DNA from: an uncultured Collinsella sp.
Lineage (GTDB): Bacteria > Actinomycetota > Coriobacteriia > Coriobacteriales > Coriobacteriaceae
Direction: 5' to 3'
Length of the DNA: 30,244 nucleotides
NCBI GenBank assembly: GCA_958435945.1
Contig: CAUBIC010000020.1
Location: 1 to 30,244, forward strand
The position numbers and the translations under genes were made by a program. The notes under the pieces were generated by a model. That model did no database searches and had not been told where the DNA came from. It saw nothing but the letters and a program-made list of their open reading frames with translations. Shown here one piece after another: positions 1-6,870 of the stretch (position 1 is its first letter; every line of letters starts with the position of its first letter).

Positions 1-55
1 AGTCCCTTGCGGCGTAGCTTTTATTTAAGCCGTCCAAGTTTTGGGGTGCAGTTCA
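1..55 (+). mobile_element. End of an IS3-family (IS150-group-like) insertion sequence, partial
   Basis: The first 55 bases are identical to the reverse complement of the last 55 bases of the window. The inner boundary ends in TGCAGTTCA, so the element edge read inward is TGAACTGCACCCC, which resembles the TG...CA ends of IS150-group IS3 elements. Read on plus, bases 3-17 spell Ser-Leu-Ala-Ala-stop, a plausible last few codons of a transposase, so this is probably the right (3') end of the element. The family call rests on remembered terminal-repeat resemblance and is an inference. The IS edge lies 40 bp past the fhs stop codon. Confidence 0.6.
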
Positions 56-95
56 TGGGCACGGCGGGGCGGGCAAGCGGCTATGAGCAGCAGGC

Positions 96-1763
96 TTAGA
101 ACAGGCCGGTGATGTTGCCGTCGTTGTCGACGTCGATGTTCTCGGCCGCGGGAACCTTGGGCAGGCCGGGCATGGTCAGAACGCTGCCGGTCAGCGCGAC
201 CACAAAGTGGGCACCGGCGGAAACTTTGAGCTCGCGCACGGTGATGTGGAAGCCCTCGGGAGCGCCCAGCGCCTTGGCGTTGTCGCTAAAGCTGTACTGC
301 GTCTTGGCCACGCACACCGGCAGGTTGCCAAAGCCGTTCTCGCGCAGCTCGGCGAGCTGGCGCTTGGCAGCCGGCGTAAAGTCGACGCCGTCGGCGCGGT
401 AGACCTTGGTGGCAACGGCCTCGAGGGCGTCGGCCACATCGGCGCCGTCCTCGTAGGCAAACTTGAGCTCGCTCGGCTGCTCAATCAGACGCATGACCTC
501 ATCGGCCAGGTCGAGCGCGCCCTCGCCGCCCTTGGCCCAGACCTCGGAAAGCTTAACGCTGACGCCGAGCTTCTGGCACTCGGACTCGATGAGCGCAAGC
601 TCGGCCTCGGTGTCCGTCGGGAAGCGGTTGATGGCGACCACGCAGGGCAGACCATAAACGTTCTGGATGTTGTCGACGTGACGCAGCAGGTTGGGCATGC
701 CAGCCTTGAGTGCTTCGAGGTTCTCCTCGTTGAGGTCGGCCTTGGCGACGCCACCGTTGTACTTAAGCGCACGAGCGGTAGCGACGATCACGACGGCGCT
801 GGGGCGAACGCCCGTCATGCGGCACTTGATGTCGAGGAACTTCTCGGCACCCAGATCGGCACCGAAGCCGGCCTCGGTAATGGCAACATCGCCAAAGCGC
901 ATCGCCATACGCGTGGCCATGATGGAGTTGCAGCCGTGGGCGATATTGGCGAAGGGACCGCCGTGGACAAACGCGGGCGTGCCCTCGAGCGTTTGCACCA
1001 GGTTGGGCTTGAGCGCGTCCTTAAGCAACGCGGCCATGGCACCCTGGGCCTTGAGGTCGCGGGCACGGACGGGCTCGCCGGCAAAGCTATAGCCGACGAC
1101 AATCTCACCCAAGCGTTCCTTGAGGTCGCTGATGCTCGTAGACAGGCACAGGATTGCCATGACCTCGGAGGCGACGGTGATATCGAAGCCGTCCTCGCGC
1201 GGCACGCCCTGGGCCTTACCGCCAATGCCGTCGATGACGTGGCGCAGCTGACGGTCGTTCATATCGACGACGCGCTTCCAAGTGATGCGCTTAACGTCAA
1301 TACCGAGCTGATTGCCCTGCTGGATGTGGTTATCAAGCATGGCGGCCAGCAGGTTATTGGCGGCACCGATAGCGTGGAAGTCGCCGGTAAAGTGCAGGTT
1401 GATATCCTCCATGGGGATGACCTGAGCCCAGCCGCCGCCGGCAGCACCGCCCTTAACGCCAAAGACGGGGCCGAGCGAAGGCTCGCGCAGGGCAACGGCA
1501 CTCTTGACGCCGCGACGACGCAGGCCATCGGCCAGACCGATGGTCGTGGTGGTCTTGCCCTCGCCCGCCGGCGTGGGGTTGATGGCGGTCACGAGGACGA
1601 GCTTGGCCTGGTGATCGGTCGGCTCGTTGAGCAGTGAATAGTCAACCTTAGCCTTGTCGAAGCCGTACGGAATCAGGTGCTTTACGTCGACGCCGGCGTT
1701 CTTAGCCACCTCGGTAATGGGCAGCGGCGTGACGGAACGTGCGATTTCGATGTCAGTAGGCAT
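96..1763 (-). CDS. fhs: Formate--tetrahydrofolate ligase
   Basis: ATP-dependent ligation of formate to tetrahydrofolate, giving 10-formyl-THF for purine, formyl-Met and serine/glycine metabolism; cytosolic. The 555-residue product matches the usual family length (about 555-560). The ATP-binding loop TPAGEGKTT is at residues 64-72, followed by the conserved stretches REPSLGPVFGVKGGAAGGG and HGGPFANIAHGCNS. I chose the ATG at 1763 because GAAAGGA lies just upstream of it; the 20 extra codons of the longer open frame lack family similarity. The gene is monocistronic: a candidate -10 lies at 1804-1809 and the IS edge begins 40 bp past the stop. No terminator is visible in those 40 bp, so it may have been displaced by the IS. 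Family assignment is near certain. Confidence 0.97.
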   Translation of the reverse strand: MPTDIEIARSVTPLPITEVAKNAGVDVKHLIPYGFDKAKVDYSLLNEPTDHQAKLVLVTAINPTPAGEGKTTTTIGLADGLRRRGVKSAVALREPSLGPVFGVKGGAAGGGWAQVIPMEDINLHFTGDFHAIGAANNLLAAMLDNHIQQGNQLGIDVKRITWKRVVDMNDRQLRHVIDGIGGKAQGVPREDGFDITVASEVMAILCLSTSISDLKERLGEIVVGYSFAGEPVRARDLKAQGAMAALLKDALKPNLVQTLEGTPAFVHGGPFANIAHGCNSIMATRMAMRFGDVAITEAGFGADLGAEKFLDIKCRMTGVRPSAVVIVATARALKYNGGVAKADLNEENLEALKAGMPNLLRHVDNIQNVYGLPCVVAINRFPTDTEAELALIESECQKLGVSVKLSEVWAKGGEGALDLADEVMRLIEQPSELKFAYEDGADVADALEAVATKVYRADGVDFTPAAKRQLAELRENGFGNLPVCVAKTQYSFSDNAKALGAPEGFHITVRELKVSAGAHFVVALTGSVLTMPGLPKVPAAENIDVDNDGNITGLF

Positions 1764-1803
1764 GGGCGGTCCTTTCGTTACCGGATGAGAAAAAGACCAA
1801 TTC

Positions 1804-1809
1804 AGCATA
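1804..1809 (-). promoter_or_regulatory. Candidate extended -10 element of fhs
   Basis: On the minus strand the sequence GTGCTATGCTG contains TATGCT preceded by TGC, an extended -10 arrangement. Transcription would start near 1797, giving a leader of about 35 nt. No good -35 is visible, which is compatible with an extended -10 promoter. The same TGCTAnnnT form recurs before the TrpR-like gene and mnmA. Confidence 0.4.
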
Positions 1810-1909
1810 GCACGGGCGCGCAATAGTAAAACGCCCGTAACCGATGAATGGCGATATGTTTATCCAATGCTCAGCGATAGCCTACAGACCAGCCAAAACA
1901 AACCCGCCT

Positions 1910-2977
1910 CTAAACGGCTGGCTCGATGCCCAAGTGTTCAAAGGTGCGCAAGGTTGCCTGACGGCCCTGGGGTGTGCGGATCATCAAGCCGCACTGCAGC
2001 AGATAGGGCTCATAGACATCCTCGAGCGTACCCGGGTCCTCGCCGACCGCGCTGGCAAGGGTCGTCAGGCCCACGGCACGACCGGAGAACGTCTTGGCAA
2101 GCGTCTCCAAGATGCGAATATCCATCCAGTCCAGACCAAGCTCGTCGATCTCGAAGAACTCGAGCGCCTGACGGCAGATATCAAGCTCAATAGGACCGTT
2201 GCCGCGCACCTGCGCATAGTCGCGCACACGCTTGAGCAGACGGTTGGCCAAGCGCGGCGTACCGCGCGAGCGCGAGCCGATCTCGAGCGCGCTCGGATGG
2301 TCTATCGTCACGCCCAAGATGGTCGCCGAGCGCGTCACGATCTGGGCGAGCTCCTCGACCGTGTAGTAGTCCAGGCGATACGAGATGCCAAAGCGATCGC
2401 GCAGCGGGCCGGTCAGCATACCCGAGCGGGTCGTTGCCGCCACCAGCGTAAACTTAGGGATATCCAGGCGAATCGAGCGCGCAGCCGGACCTTTACCGAT
2501 CACGATATCGAGCGCAAAGTCCTCCATAGCGGGATACAGGACTTCCTCGACCGACCGGTTAAGGCGGTGGATCTCATCGATAAACAGCACGTCACCCGGC
2601 TGCAAGTTAGTCAGGATGGCTGCCAGGTCACCGGTACGCGCAATAGCGGGACCGCTCGTCGTCTTGATCTGAGCGCCCAGTTCGTTGGCGATAACGGTAG
2701 CCAGCGTGGTCTTGCCCAATCCCGGAGGGCCCGAGAAGATCACGTGGTCGAGCGTTTCGCCACGGCTCTGCGCCGCCTCGATCAGCACGCGAAGGCTCTG
2801 CTTGATATGCTCCTGACCGCAGTAGTCGTCCAGGCGCTGGGGACGCAGGGTACGGTCGACATCGAGGTCTTCGGGCGTCAGCTCCGAGCCCACCATGCGC
2901 TCACCGTGCGCCATGGATGCCGCCGGCGAGTTGCTGGGCGTCGCCCACAGGTCCTGAGAGTCATCGGCTTCCCACAT
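1910..2977 (-). CDS. ruvB: Holliday junction branch-migration DNA helicase RuvB
   Basis: Hexameric AAA+ motor that, with RuvA, drives Holliday-junction branch migration. The roughly 355-residue protein has an N-terminal extension of about 35 residues before the conserved LRPQRLDDYCGQ segment. Walker A (GPPGLGKT) lies near residue 84 and Walker B (DEIH) near 135; the sensor segment AATTRSGMLTGPLRDRFG and the C-terminal winged helix ending in RTPQGRQAT follow. The ATG at 2977 overlaps the ruvA stop as TGATG, the same coupling as at the ruvC/ruvA junction; a GTG one codon upstream (2980) is an equally possible start. It is last in the ruvC-ruvA-ruvB operon. No clear intrinsic terminator follows. 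Confidence 0.97.
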   Translation of the reverse strand: MWEADDSQDLWATPSNSPAASMAHGERMVGSELTPEDLDVDRTLRPQRLDDYCGQEHIKQSLRVLIEAAQSRGETLDHVIFSGPPGLGKTTLATVIANELGAQIKTTSGPAIARTGDLAAILTNLQPGDVLFIDEIHRLNRSVEEVLYPAMEDFALDIVIGKGPAARSIRLDIPKFTLVAATTRSGMLTGPLRDRFGISYRLDYYTVEELAQIVTRSATILGVTIDHPSALEIGSRSRGTPRLANRLLKRVRDYAQVRGNGPIELDICRQALEFFEIDELGLDWMDIRILETLAKTFSGRAVGLTTLASAVGEDPGTLEDVYEPYLLQCGLMIRTPQGRQATLRTFEHLGIEPAV

Positions 2978-3597
2978 CACGCATCCATTCCGAGTCGCTT
3001 AAGCGCCGCGCCGAGCAGATCCTCGACACGCATGTCCTGCCCATCATACCCGCTCAGGGCAACCTCGGTCTCCTGCGGGCTAAAGCCCATGGAGAGGAGC
3101 GCCGCACGGGCGTCATCGATGGCCGAGGGAGCGGCGGCGGGGACCGGCATCGCAACCTGACCGGGAATTACGTCGACCGGAACAAAGCCCTTGTCCTTGG
3201 CAAAGGTACTCTTGAGCTCCAGGATGAGGCGCTGGGCAGTCTTTTTGCCCACACCGGACACCTTGGCCATGCCCTTGTCGTCCTCGGCCATCACCAGGGA
3301 ATACAGTTGTCCCACGGTATAGGTGGAAAGCACGGCAAGCGCCAGGCGCGGGCCAACACCCGACACGGACACGAGCCGGTCAAACATCGTGCGCTCGTCC
3401 TTGGAGGCAAAGCCAAAAAGTGTCATGGCGTCCTCGCGCACCTGCATACGGGTATAGAGGCGAACCTCGCCGCCGGGTGTAGGCAGCGTGGCGGCAGTGC
3501 TGCCCGAAATACCGAGCTCAAAGCCCACACCCGATACGTCAACGACGGCCGAGCTCATCGTGGCCTCGACAAGCGTTCCATGGAGCTGGGAAATCAT
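2977..3597 (-). CDS. ruvA: Holliday junction branch-migration complex subunit RuvA
   Basis: Tetrameric four-way-junction binding protein that loads RuvB. The 206-residue length is normal. The N-terminal OB-fold (residues 1-65, beginning MISQLHGTLVE) is followed by two helix-hairpin-helix motifs (SVSGVGPRLALAVL and VSGVGKKTAQRLILEL) and then a flexible acidic/Pro-Ala linker. The C-terminal domain III (ARAALLSMGFSPQETEVAL) is the part that contacts RuvB. The ATG overlaps the ruvC stop codon (TGATG), and its own stop overlaps the ruvB ATG in the same way, so the three genes are translationally coupled. Confidence 0.97.
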   Translation of the reverse strand: MISQLHGTLVEATMSSAVVDVSGVGFELGISGSTAATLPTPGGEVRLYTRMQVREDAMTLFGFASKDERTMFDRLVSVSGVGPRLALAVLSTYTVGQLYSLVMAEDDKGMAKVSGVGKKTAQRLILELKSTFAKDKGFVPVDVIPGQVAMPVPAAAPSAIDDARAALLSMGFSPQETEVALSGYDGQDMRVEDLLGAALKRLGMDA

Positions 3598-4118
3598 CAG
3601 TATCCGGTTCCTCTCTGTTGATAGAACTCGCCGCCGGTAAGCGCCCGGGTGCGGCTGAGGTTAACGTGGCAGATAGCGCAGGCCAGAGCATCGGCGGCAT
3701 GGTCGGGATGCGGGTCGTGATCGAGCTGTGTGAGCGTGCGCACCATGTAGGCGACCTGCCGCTTATCTGCGGCACCGGTGCCCACCACGGCCTGCTTGAT
3801 CTGCATGGGCGTGTATTCGCCAATCTCGAGCGCGCACTCCGAAAGCGCCACGAGCGCGGCACCGCGGGCATGCGCCGTGGGGATGGCCGAGCGGACGTTA
3901 GCGCCAAAGTAGATGCTCTCGATGGCGGCGGTATCGGGGCGGTAGCGCTCCACGACACCCTTGAGGTCGCGGGCGATATGCGACAGGCGCACCGCGAGCG
4001 GGCTGCCCGCGCTGGTCTCGATACAACCGTAGGCACGGCAACGAACCTCGCCACGCCGCTCCTCGATAATCCCCCAGCCCGTATGGGCCAAACCGGGGTC
4101 GATACCCAAGATAACCAA
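3597..4118 (-). CDS. ruvC: Crossover junction endodeoxyribonuclease RuvC
   Basis: Dimeric Mg2+-dependent nuclease that resolves Holliday junctions; 173 residues, normal length. Acidic catalytic residues are recognisable: D7 in GIDPG, E67 in AAIESIYFG, and D143 in HAADALA. H140 stands where E. coli has Asp138; histidine there is also known in Thermus RuvC. The start is a TTG at 4118, supported by a strong Shine-Dalgarno (GGGGAGG) at the right distance and by alignment of VILGIDPGL with the family N-terminus. It is the first gene of the ruvCAB operon. A candidate LexA box about 55-70 nt upstream suggests SOS control. Confidence 0.96.
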   Translation of the reverse strand: MVILGIDPGLAHTGWGIIEERRGEVRCRAYGCIETSAGSPLAVRLSHIARDLKGVVERYRPDTAAIESIYFGANVRSAIPTAHARGAALVALSECALEIGEYTPMQIKQAVVGTGAADKRQVAYMVRTLTQLDHDPHPDHAADALACAICHVNLSRTRALTGGEFYQQRGTGY

Positions 4119-4173
4119 GCCGACCTCCCCTCGTCACAAGTACAGCACAAGACAAGGCCCCGCGCATCATTCA

Positions 4174-4187
4174 CGAACGTCTGTTCT
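4174..4187 (-). promoter_or_regulatory. Candidate LexA (SOS) box upstream of ruvCAB
   Basis: On the minus strand the sequence AGAACAGACGTTCG contains the perfect half-sites GAAC-N4-GTTC, with central bases AGAC fitting the Gram-positive/actinobacterial consensus CGAAC-RNRY-GTTYC at all but the outermost positions. It lies 56 bp before the ruvC TTG start, where a repressor could occlude the promoter. ruv genes are LexA targets in many bacteria. Function is inferred from sequence only. Confidence 0.6.
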
Positions 4188-4255
4188 AGAATAACACAAC
4201 GGGGCCAAGGTGCTTAGTTGAAGTATCGGGGTTGGAAGCGAATCCCATCCCATAG

Positions 4256-6241
4256 TTAGTTTTGGCTAAAGAACGGAAACTGCCTCGGATCCACCGGCGG
4301 ATGCGGCATCGGACCTCCCTGGGGCCCACCCTGCGGTCCGCCCTGACCGCCCATCATCTTGTCGATGGCGTCCTGGACCTCGCCCTCAAACCGCTTCATG
4401 CCCTCGTGCAGACGACGCTGACCGTCCTCGGAGCGCAGCTCTTCCATCTGCTCGGGTGAAATACCCAACAGCTCGCCCAATAAGCCCATCATCTCGCCGC
4501 GCATACGGTCACTCGTATCGTCGTCGGCAAAGCGACGCACCTCGGCGCGCGCCAGCGAATCAACCGTCATGCGCTCTTTACCGCTAAGGCCAAGATCGGA
4601 CCACGCAAGCATGTACGGCCAGGCGCGCTCGGCAAACGAACGGGCCGAAACGATCGGCGCCGTCGGTAGCATGCGACGGGCAGCCTCACCCTGGCGCACG
4701 AGCATCAGCAGCAGCGAGCAGGCCTCGGGCTTGGCAGCGGCCATCGGGATGTCGTCAAAGGGACGGTTGCGGTCCACGTGCGACTCGAGCGCACCATCGA
4801 CCTCGCCCGGCTCAAGCCCGCCAAGCAGCTGCGCCGCGCGATCGAGCATATCAACCGGACCGGCGAGCGTCGAGAGCGCCTGCGCCAACACGCGATCCAT
4901 GCAATCCTCCACCGCGTTGAGCGTCACGAGCTCTTGGGGTACCACGGCCGAGGCGCGGTTGCGCACGCGTGCCACAAACTCGAGCGTCGACAGATACACA
5001 TCGCCAAAGGGCGCAAAGTCGCCCTGGTAGCCGCCGGACAGCGCGGGCGCCGCCAGTGCATACTCAGTCTTGGAAAGCGGGCTCAACGCCATGGCGCCCA
5101 GCTCGAGCGCCGTATCCTCGAGCATCATGCCCAGCGCGCGCGAACGCAGACGCTCGGCATCGCCCGCCGACACGTCGCGGTCGAGCACGCGCGCTGCATC
5201 CGGCGCATCGCGCTCGACGGTGCGAATGTGCAAACGCTCGGCGATTGAGCGAACAGCGGAACAGCGGGCAGCCTCGGCCTCCTCCTGCGCCGGCGTAAAG
5301 ATGCGATTGCGCCCCAGCACCAGGCCAATCACATTACGCGGACCCAAGGCATCGACGGCGAGCGCGGCCAACAGGGACGACGGCAGATCGCCCTCGAGCG
5401 CCACCACGGCACGCGACGCACCGCGAGCGCGGGCATTGTCGCGCACGGCAAGCACCAGCGCCTGCCACAGCCACTCCTCGGAACGAAACTCGGGCAGCTC
5501 GTGGTCCTCCAAAGCATCGAGCATTACGCCGCGCTGAATCTCCTGAACCAGCAAGCTCTCCTCAAAACACGGCGCCTGGGCCACCACGCGCCCGCAATCG
5601 TCGAGCACAAACGACCCGCCGGTATACACCGACTCGTCATAGGCGCCGACCGGCGCCATGCAGGCAAACCACACGCTGCGCTTGGAGGCGATCTTGCGGT
5701 AGGCACCGCTGCGAACGGCGGCAATCGCAGCCGTCTCGCGATCGGTCATGTCAAACGCATTGAACTGGAAATAGGCAATGAGGTCGACGCCGGTCGGCAG
5801 CATTTCGAGTTCGCGGTCCAGGTCAAACACCACGGCGATGCGCACGCCGTCCACGTCGAAGACCGGAGGCGCCCAACGCGCATCGTTGCTCTCACCACGC
5901 TGTAGAGCAATACTTGCGCGCGCAGGCACCACGCGACCATCCTTGAGCATCATGTAGTCGAGCAGGGGCTGGCCCTCAAACGAAACCGCAGCGGGCACGA
6001 TGCAGATCATATCGAGTTCTTGGATACGCTCGGCAACACCGGTCAGGCCCATCAACATATCGTGCTCAAAATCGGTAGCGCCCACCAGGCTGCCCGGCAT
6101 GGCACCCATAAAGAGCGGGGCCGGAACGCACAGCACGCGCGCGCCGCGCTCATGAGCCAGGCGAGCCTGGTCCTCGATGCGGCCGCAAATGCCCTCGATG
6201 TCACCCAGGCGCATATCGATCTGTGCAAGTGCGAGCTTCAT
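4256..6241 (-). CDS. NAD+ synthetase-like two-domain protein, probably catalytically degenerate
   Basis: A 661-residue protein with the architecture of glutamine-dependent NAD+ synthetase. An N-terminal nitrilase-like domain (about 1-265; MKLALAQIDMRLGDIEG is typical) precedes a C-terminal synthetase-like domain (about 275-520; LAALAVDALGPRNVIG and FAPFGDVYLSTLEFVARVRN are recognisable). The expected catalytic residues are missing. The nitrilase Glu position reads VPAPLF (Ala41), the CED motif reads VVFDLD (Phe139), and the PP-loop SGGxDSS reads LEGDLPSS (282-289). The tail is Gly/Pro/Gln-rich (GGPQGGPQGGP) and ends in QFPFFSQN. The start at 6241 is preceded by GGAAAGG. The frame is fully open, so this looks like a maintained pseudoenzyme, not a decaying gene. 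Its substrate, if any, is unknown; a true NadE should be encoded elsewhere. Confidence 0.8.
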   Translation of the reverse strand: MKLALAQIDMRLGDIEGICGRIEDQARLAHERGARVLCVPAPLFMGAMPGSLVGATDFEHDMLMGLTGVAERIQELDMICIVPAAVSFEGQPLLDYMMLKDGRVVPARASIALQRGESNDARWAPPVFDVDGVRIAVVFDLDRELEMLPTGVDLIAYFQFNAFDMTDRETAAIAAVRSGAYRKIASKRSVWFACMAPVGAYDESVYTGGSFVLDDCGRVVAQAPCFEESLLVQEIQRGVMLDALEDHELPEFRSEEWLWQALVLAVRDNARARGASRAVVALEGDLPSSLLAALAVDALGPRNVIGLVLGRNRIFTPAQEEAEAARCSAVRSIAERLHIRTVERDAPDAARVLDRDVSAGDAERLRSRALGMMLEDTALELGAMALSPLSKTEYALAAPALSGGYQGDFAPFGDVYLSTLEFVARVRNRASAVVPQELVTLNAVEDCMDRVLAQALSTLAGPVDMLDRAAQLLGGLEPGEVDGALESHVDRNRPFDDIPMAAAKPEACSLLLMLVRQGEAARRMLPTAPIVSARSFAERAWPYMLAWSDLGLSGKERMTVDSLARAEVRRFADDDTSDRMRGEMMGLLGELLGISPEQMEELRSEDGQRRLHEGMKRFEGEVQDAIDKMMGGQGGPQGGPQGGPMPHPPVDPRQFPFFSQN

Positions 6242-6277
6242 GGCCCAGCCTTTCCGTCGTAAATCATCGTTGCCGTA

Positions 6278-6310
6278 GTAAAAGCGCCGGCCGCATAATG
6301 CAGCCGGCGC
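6278..6310 (-). terminator. Rho-independent terminator after the superoxide reductase gene
   Basis: Perfect 8-bp stem GCGCCGGC/GCCGGCGC (6284-6291 with 6303-6310), followed on the minus strand by TTTTAC. It lies between the superoxide reductase stop (6358) and the NAD+ synthetase-like start (6241), so it separates the two units. Confidence 0.6.
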
Positions 6311-6357
6311 TCGCATGTGCATATGCTAGCTATGATACCCCGAGCGGGGGCGCGCTC

Positions 6358-6720
6358 CTAGAACGTCGCGGACCACAGCCCATGCAGGTTGCAGTAGGCA
6401 TAGACGGTACCGGTCTTGGAGCCGCCAGCGAAAAACGTCGTGGGCTTCATGCCGGGCTCAAGGTAATGGACCTCCAGGCGGCCCTCGGCCTCAAGCGCGA
6501 TCCACTCGATGTAGTGCTCGGGCAGCATGGGGTGCTCTGTCGAGCCCACGCGTGCGCGAATGACGTGGCCGTCGCGCTCGATCTCGACAACAGGCACGTG
6601 CTTCTCGTGTGCCGCATCCTCGGTGTTTGCCGTCAGCTCCGTGCAGCCGGCAGGGGTCGCAACGCCGTCGCCAATGGCAGCGATAAGCTTACCGTCGAGG
6701 TCCTTAAAGAATTTCGCCAT
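6358..6720 (-). CDS. Superoxide reductase (desulfoferrodoxin/neelaredoxin family)
   Basis: Reduces superoxide to peroxide without making oxygen, an anaerobe's oxidative-stress defence; cytosolic. The 120-residue protein has the complete Fe(His)4Cys centre: E39-K-H41-V-P, H63 and H69 in TEHPMLPEHYIEW, and C110-N-L-H113 in YCNLHGLW. The N-terminal rubredoxin-like CxxC iron centre of class I desulfoferrodoxin is absent, although the linker (TELTANTEDAAHEKHVP) resembles class I, so it is a one-iron form. The start at 6720 is chosen for its strong AAAGGAG Shine-Dalgarno; the upstream in-frame codons have no family similarity. It is probably monocistronic, with a terminator downstream at 6278-6310. 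Confidence 0.93.
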   Translation of the reverse strand: MAKFFKDLDGKLIAAIGDGVATPAGCTELTANTEDAAHEKHVPVVEIERDGHVIRARVGSTEHPMLPEHYIEWIALEAEGRLEVHYLEPGMKPTTFFAGGSKTGTVYAYCNLHGLWSATF

Positions 6721-6823
6721 GATGTTCTCCTTTGCTGATATGCCAATGTACTTGATCCTTCTTATGCCCAAAGAGCGCCGGGCCATCCATGGCATTGCAA
6801 ATGAACACATAACGGGCGGGAAC

Positions 6824-6862
6824 GGTGGGGCGGCGCGTACTATCCGCCCTGGCGGCCCCACC
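6824..6862. repeat. Inverted repeat between the SNF2 helicase and superoxide reductase genes
   Basis: GGTGGGGC (6824-6831) is the exact reverse complement of GCCCCACC (6855-6862), with a GC-rich loop of 23 nt. It sits 9 bp past the SNF2 stop codon. It lacks a T-run, so if it ends transcription it would need Rho or act as an RNA-stabilising hairpin. Confidence 0.4.
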
Positions 6863-6870
6863 CGAGCGGG

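Noticed and set aside
207..1637. A 476-codon open frame on plus opposite fhs
   Set aside because: Antisense shadow of a clear fhs gene, with no family similarity or ribosome site of note.
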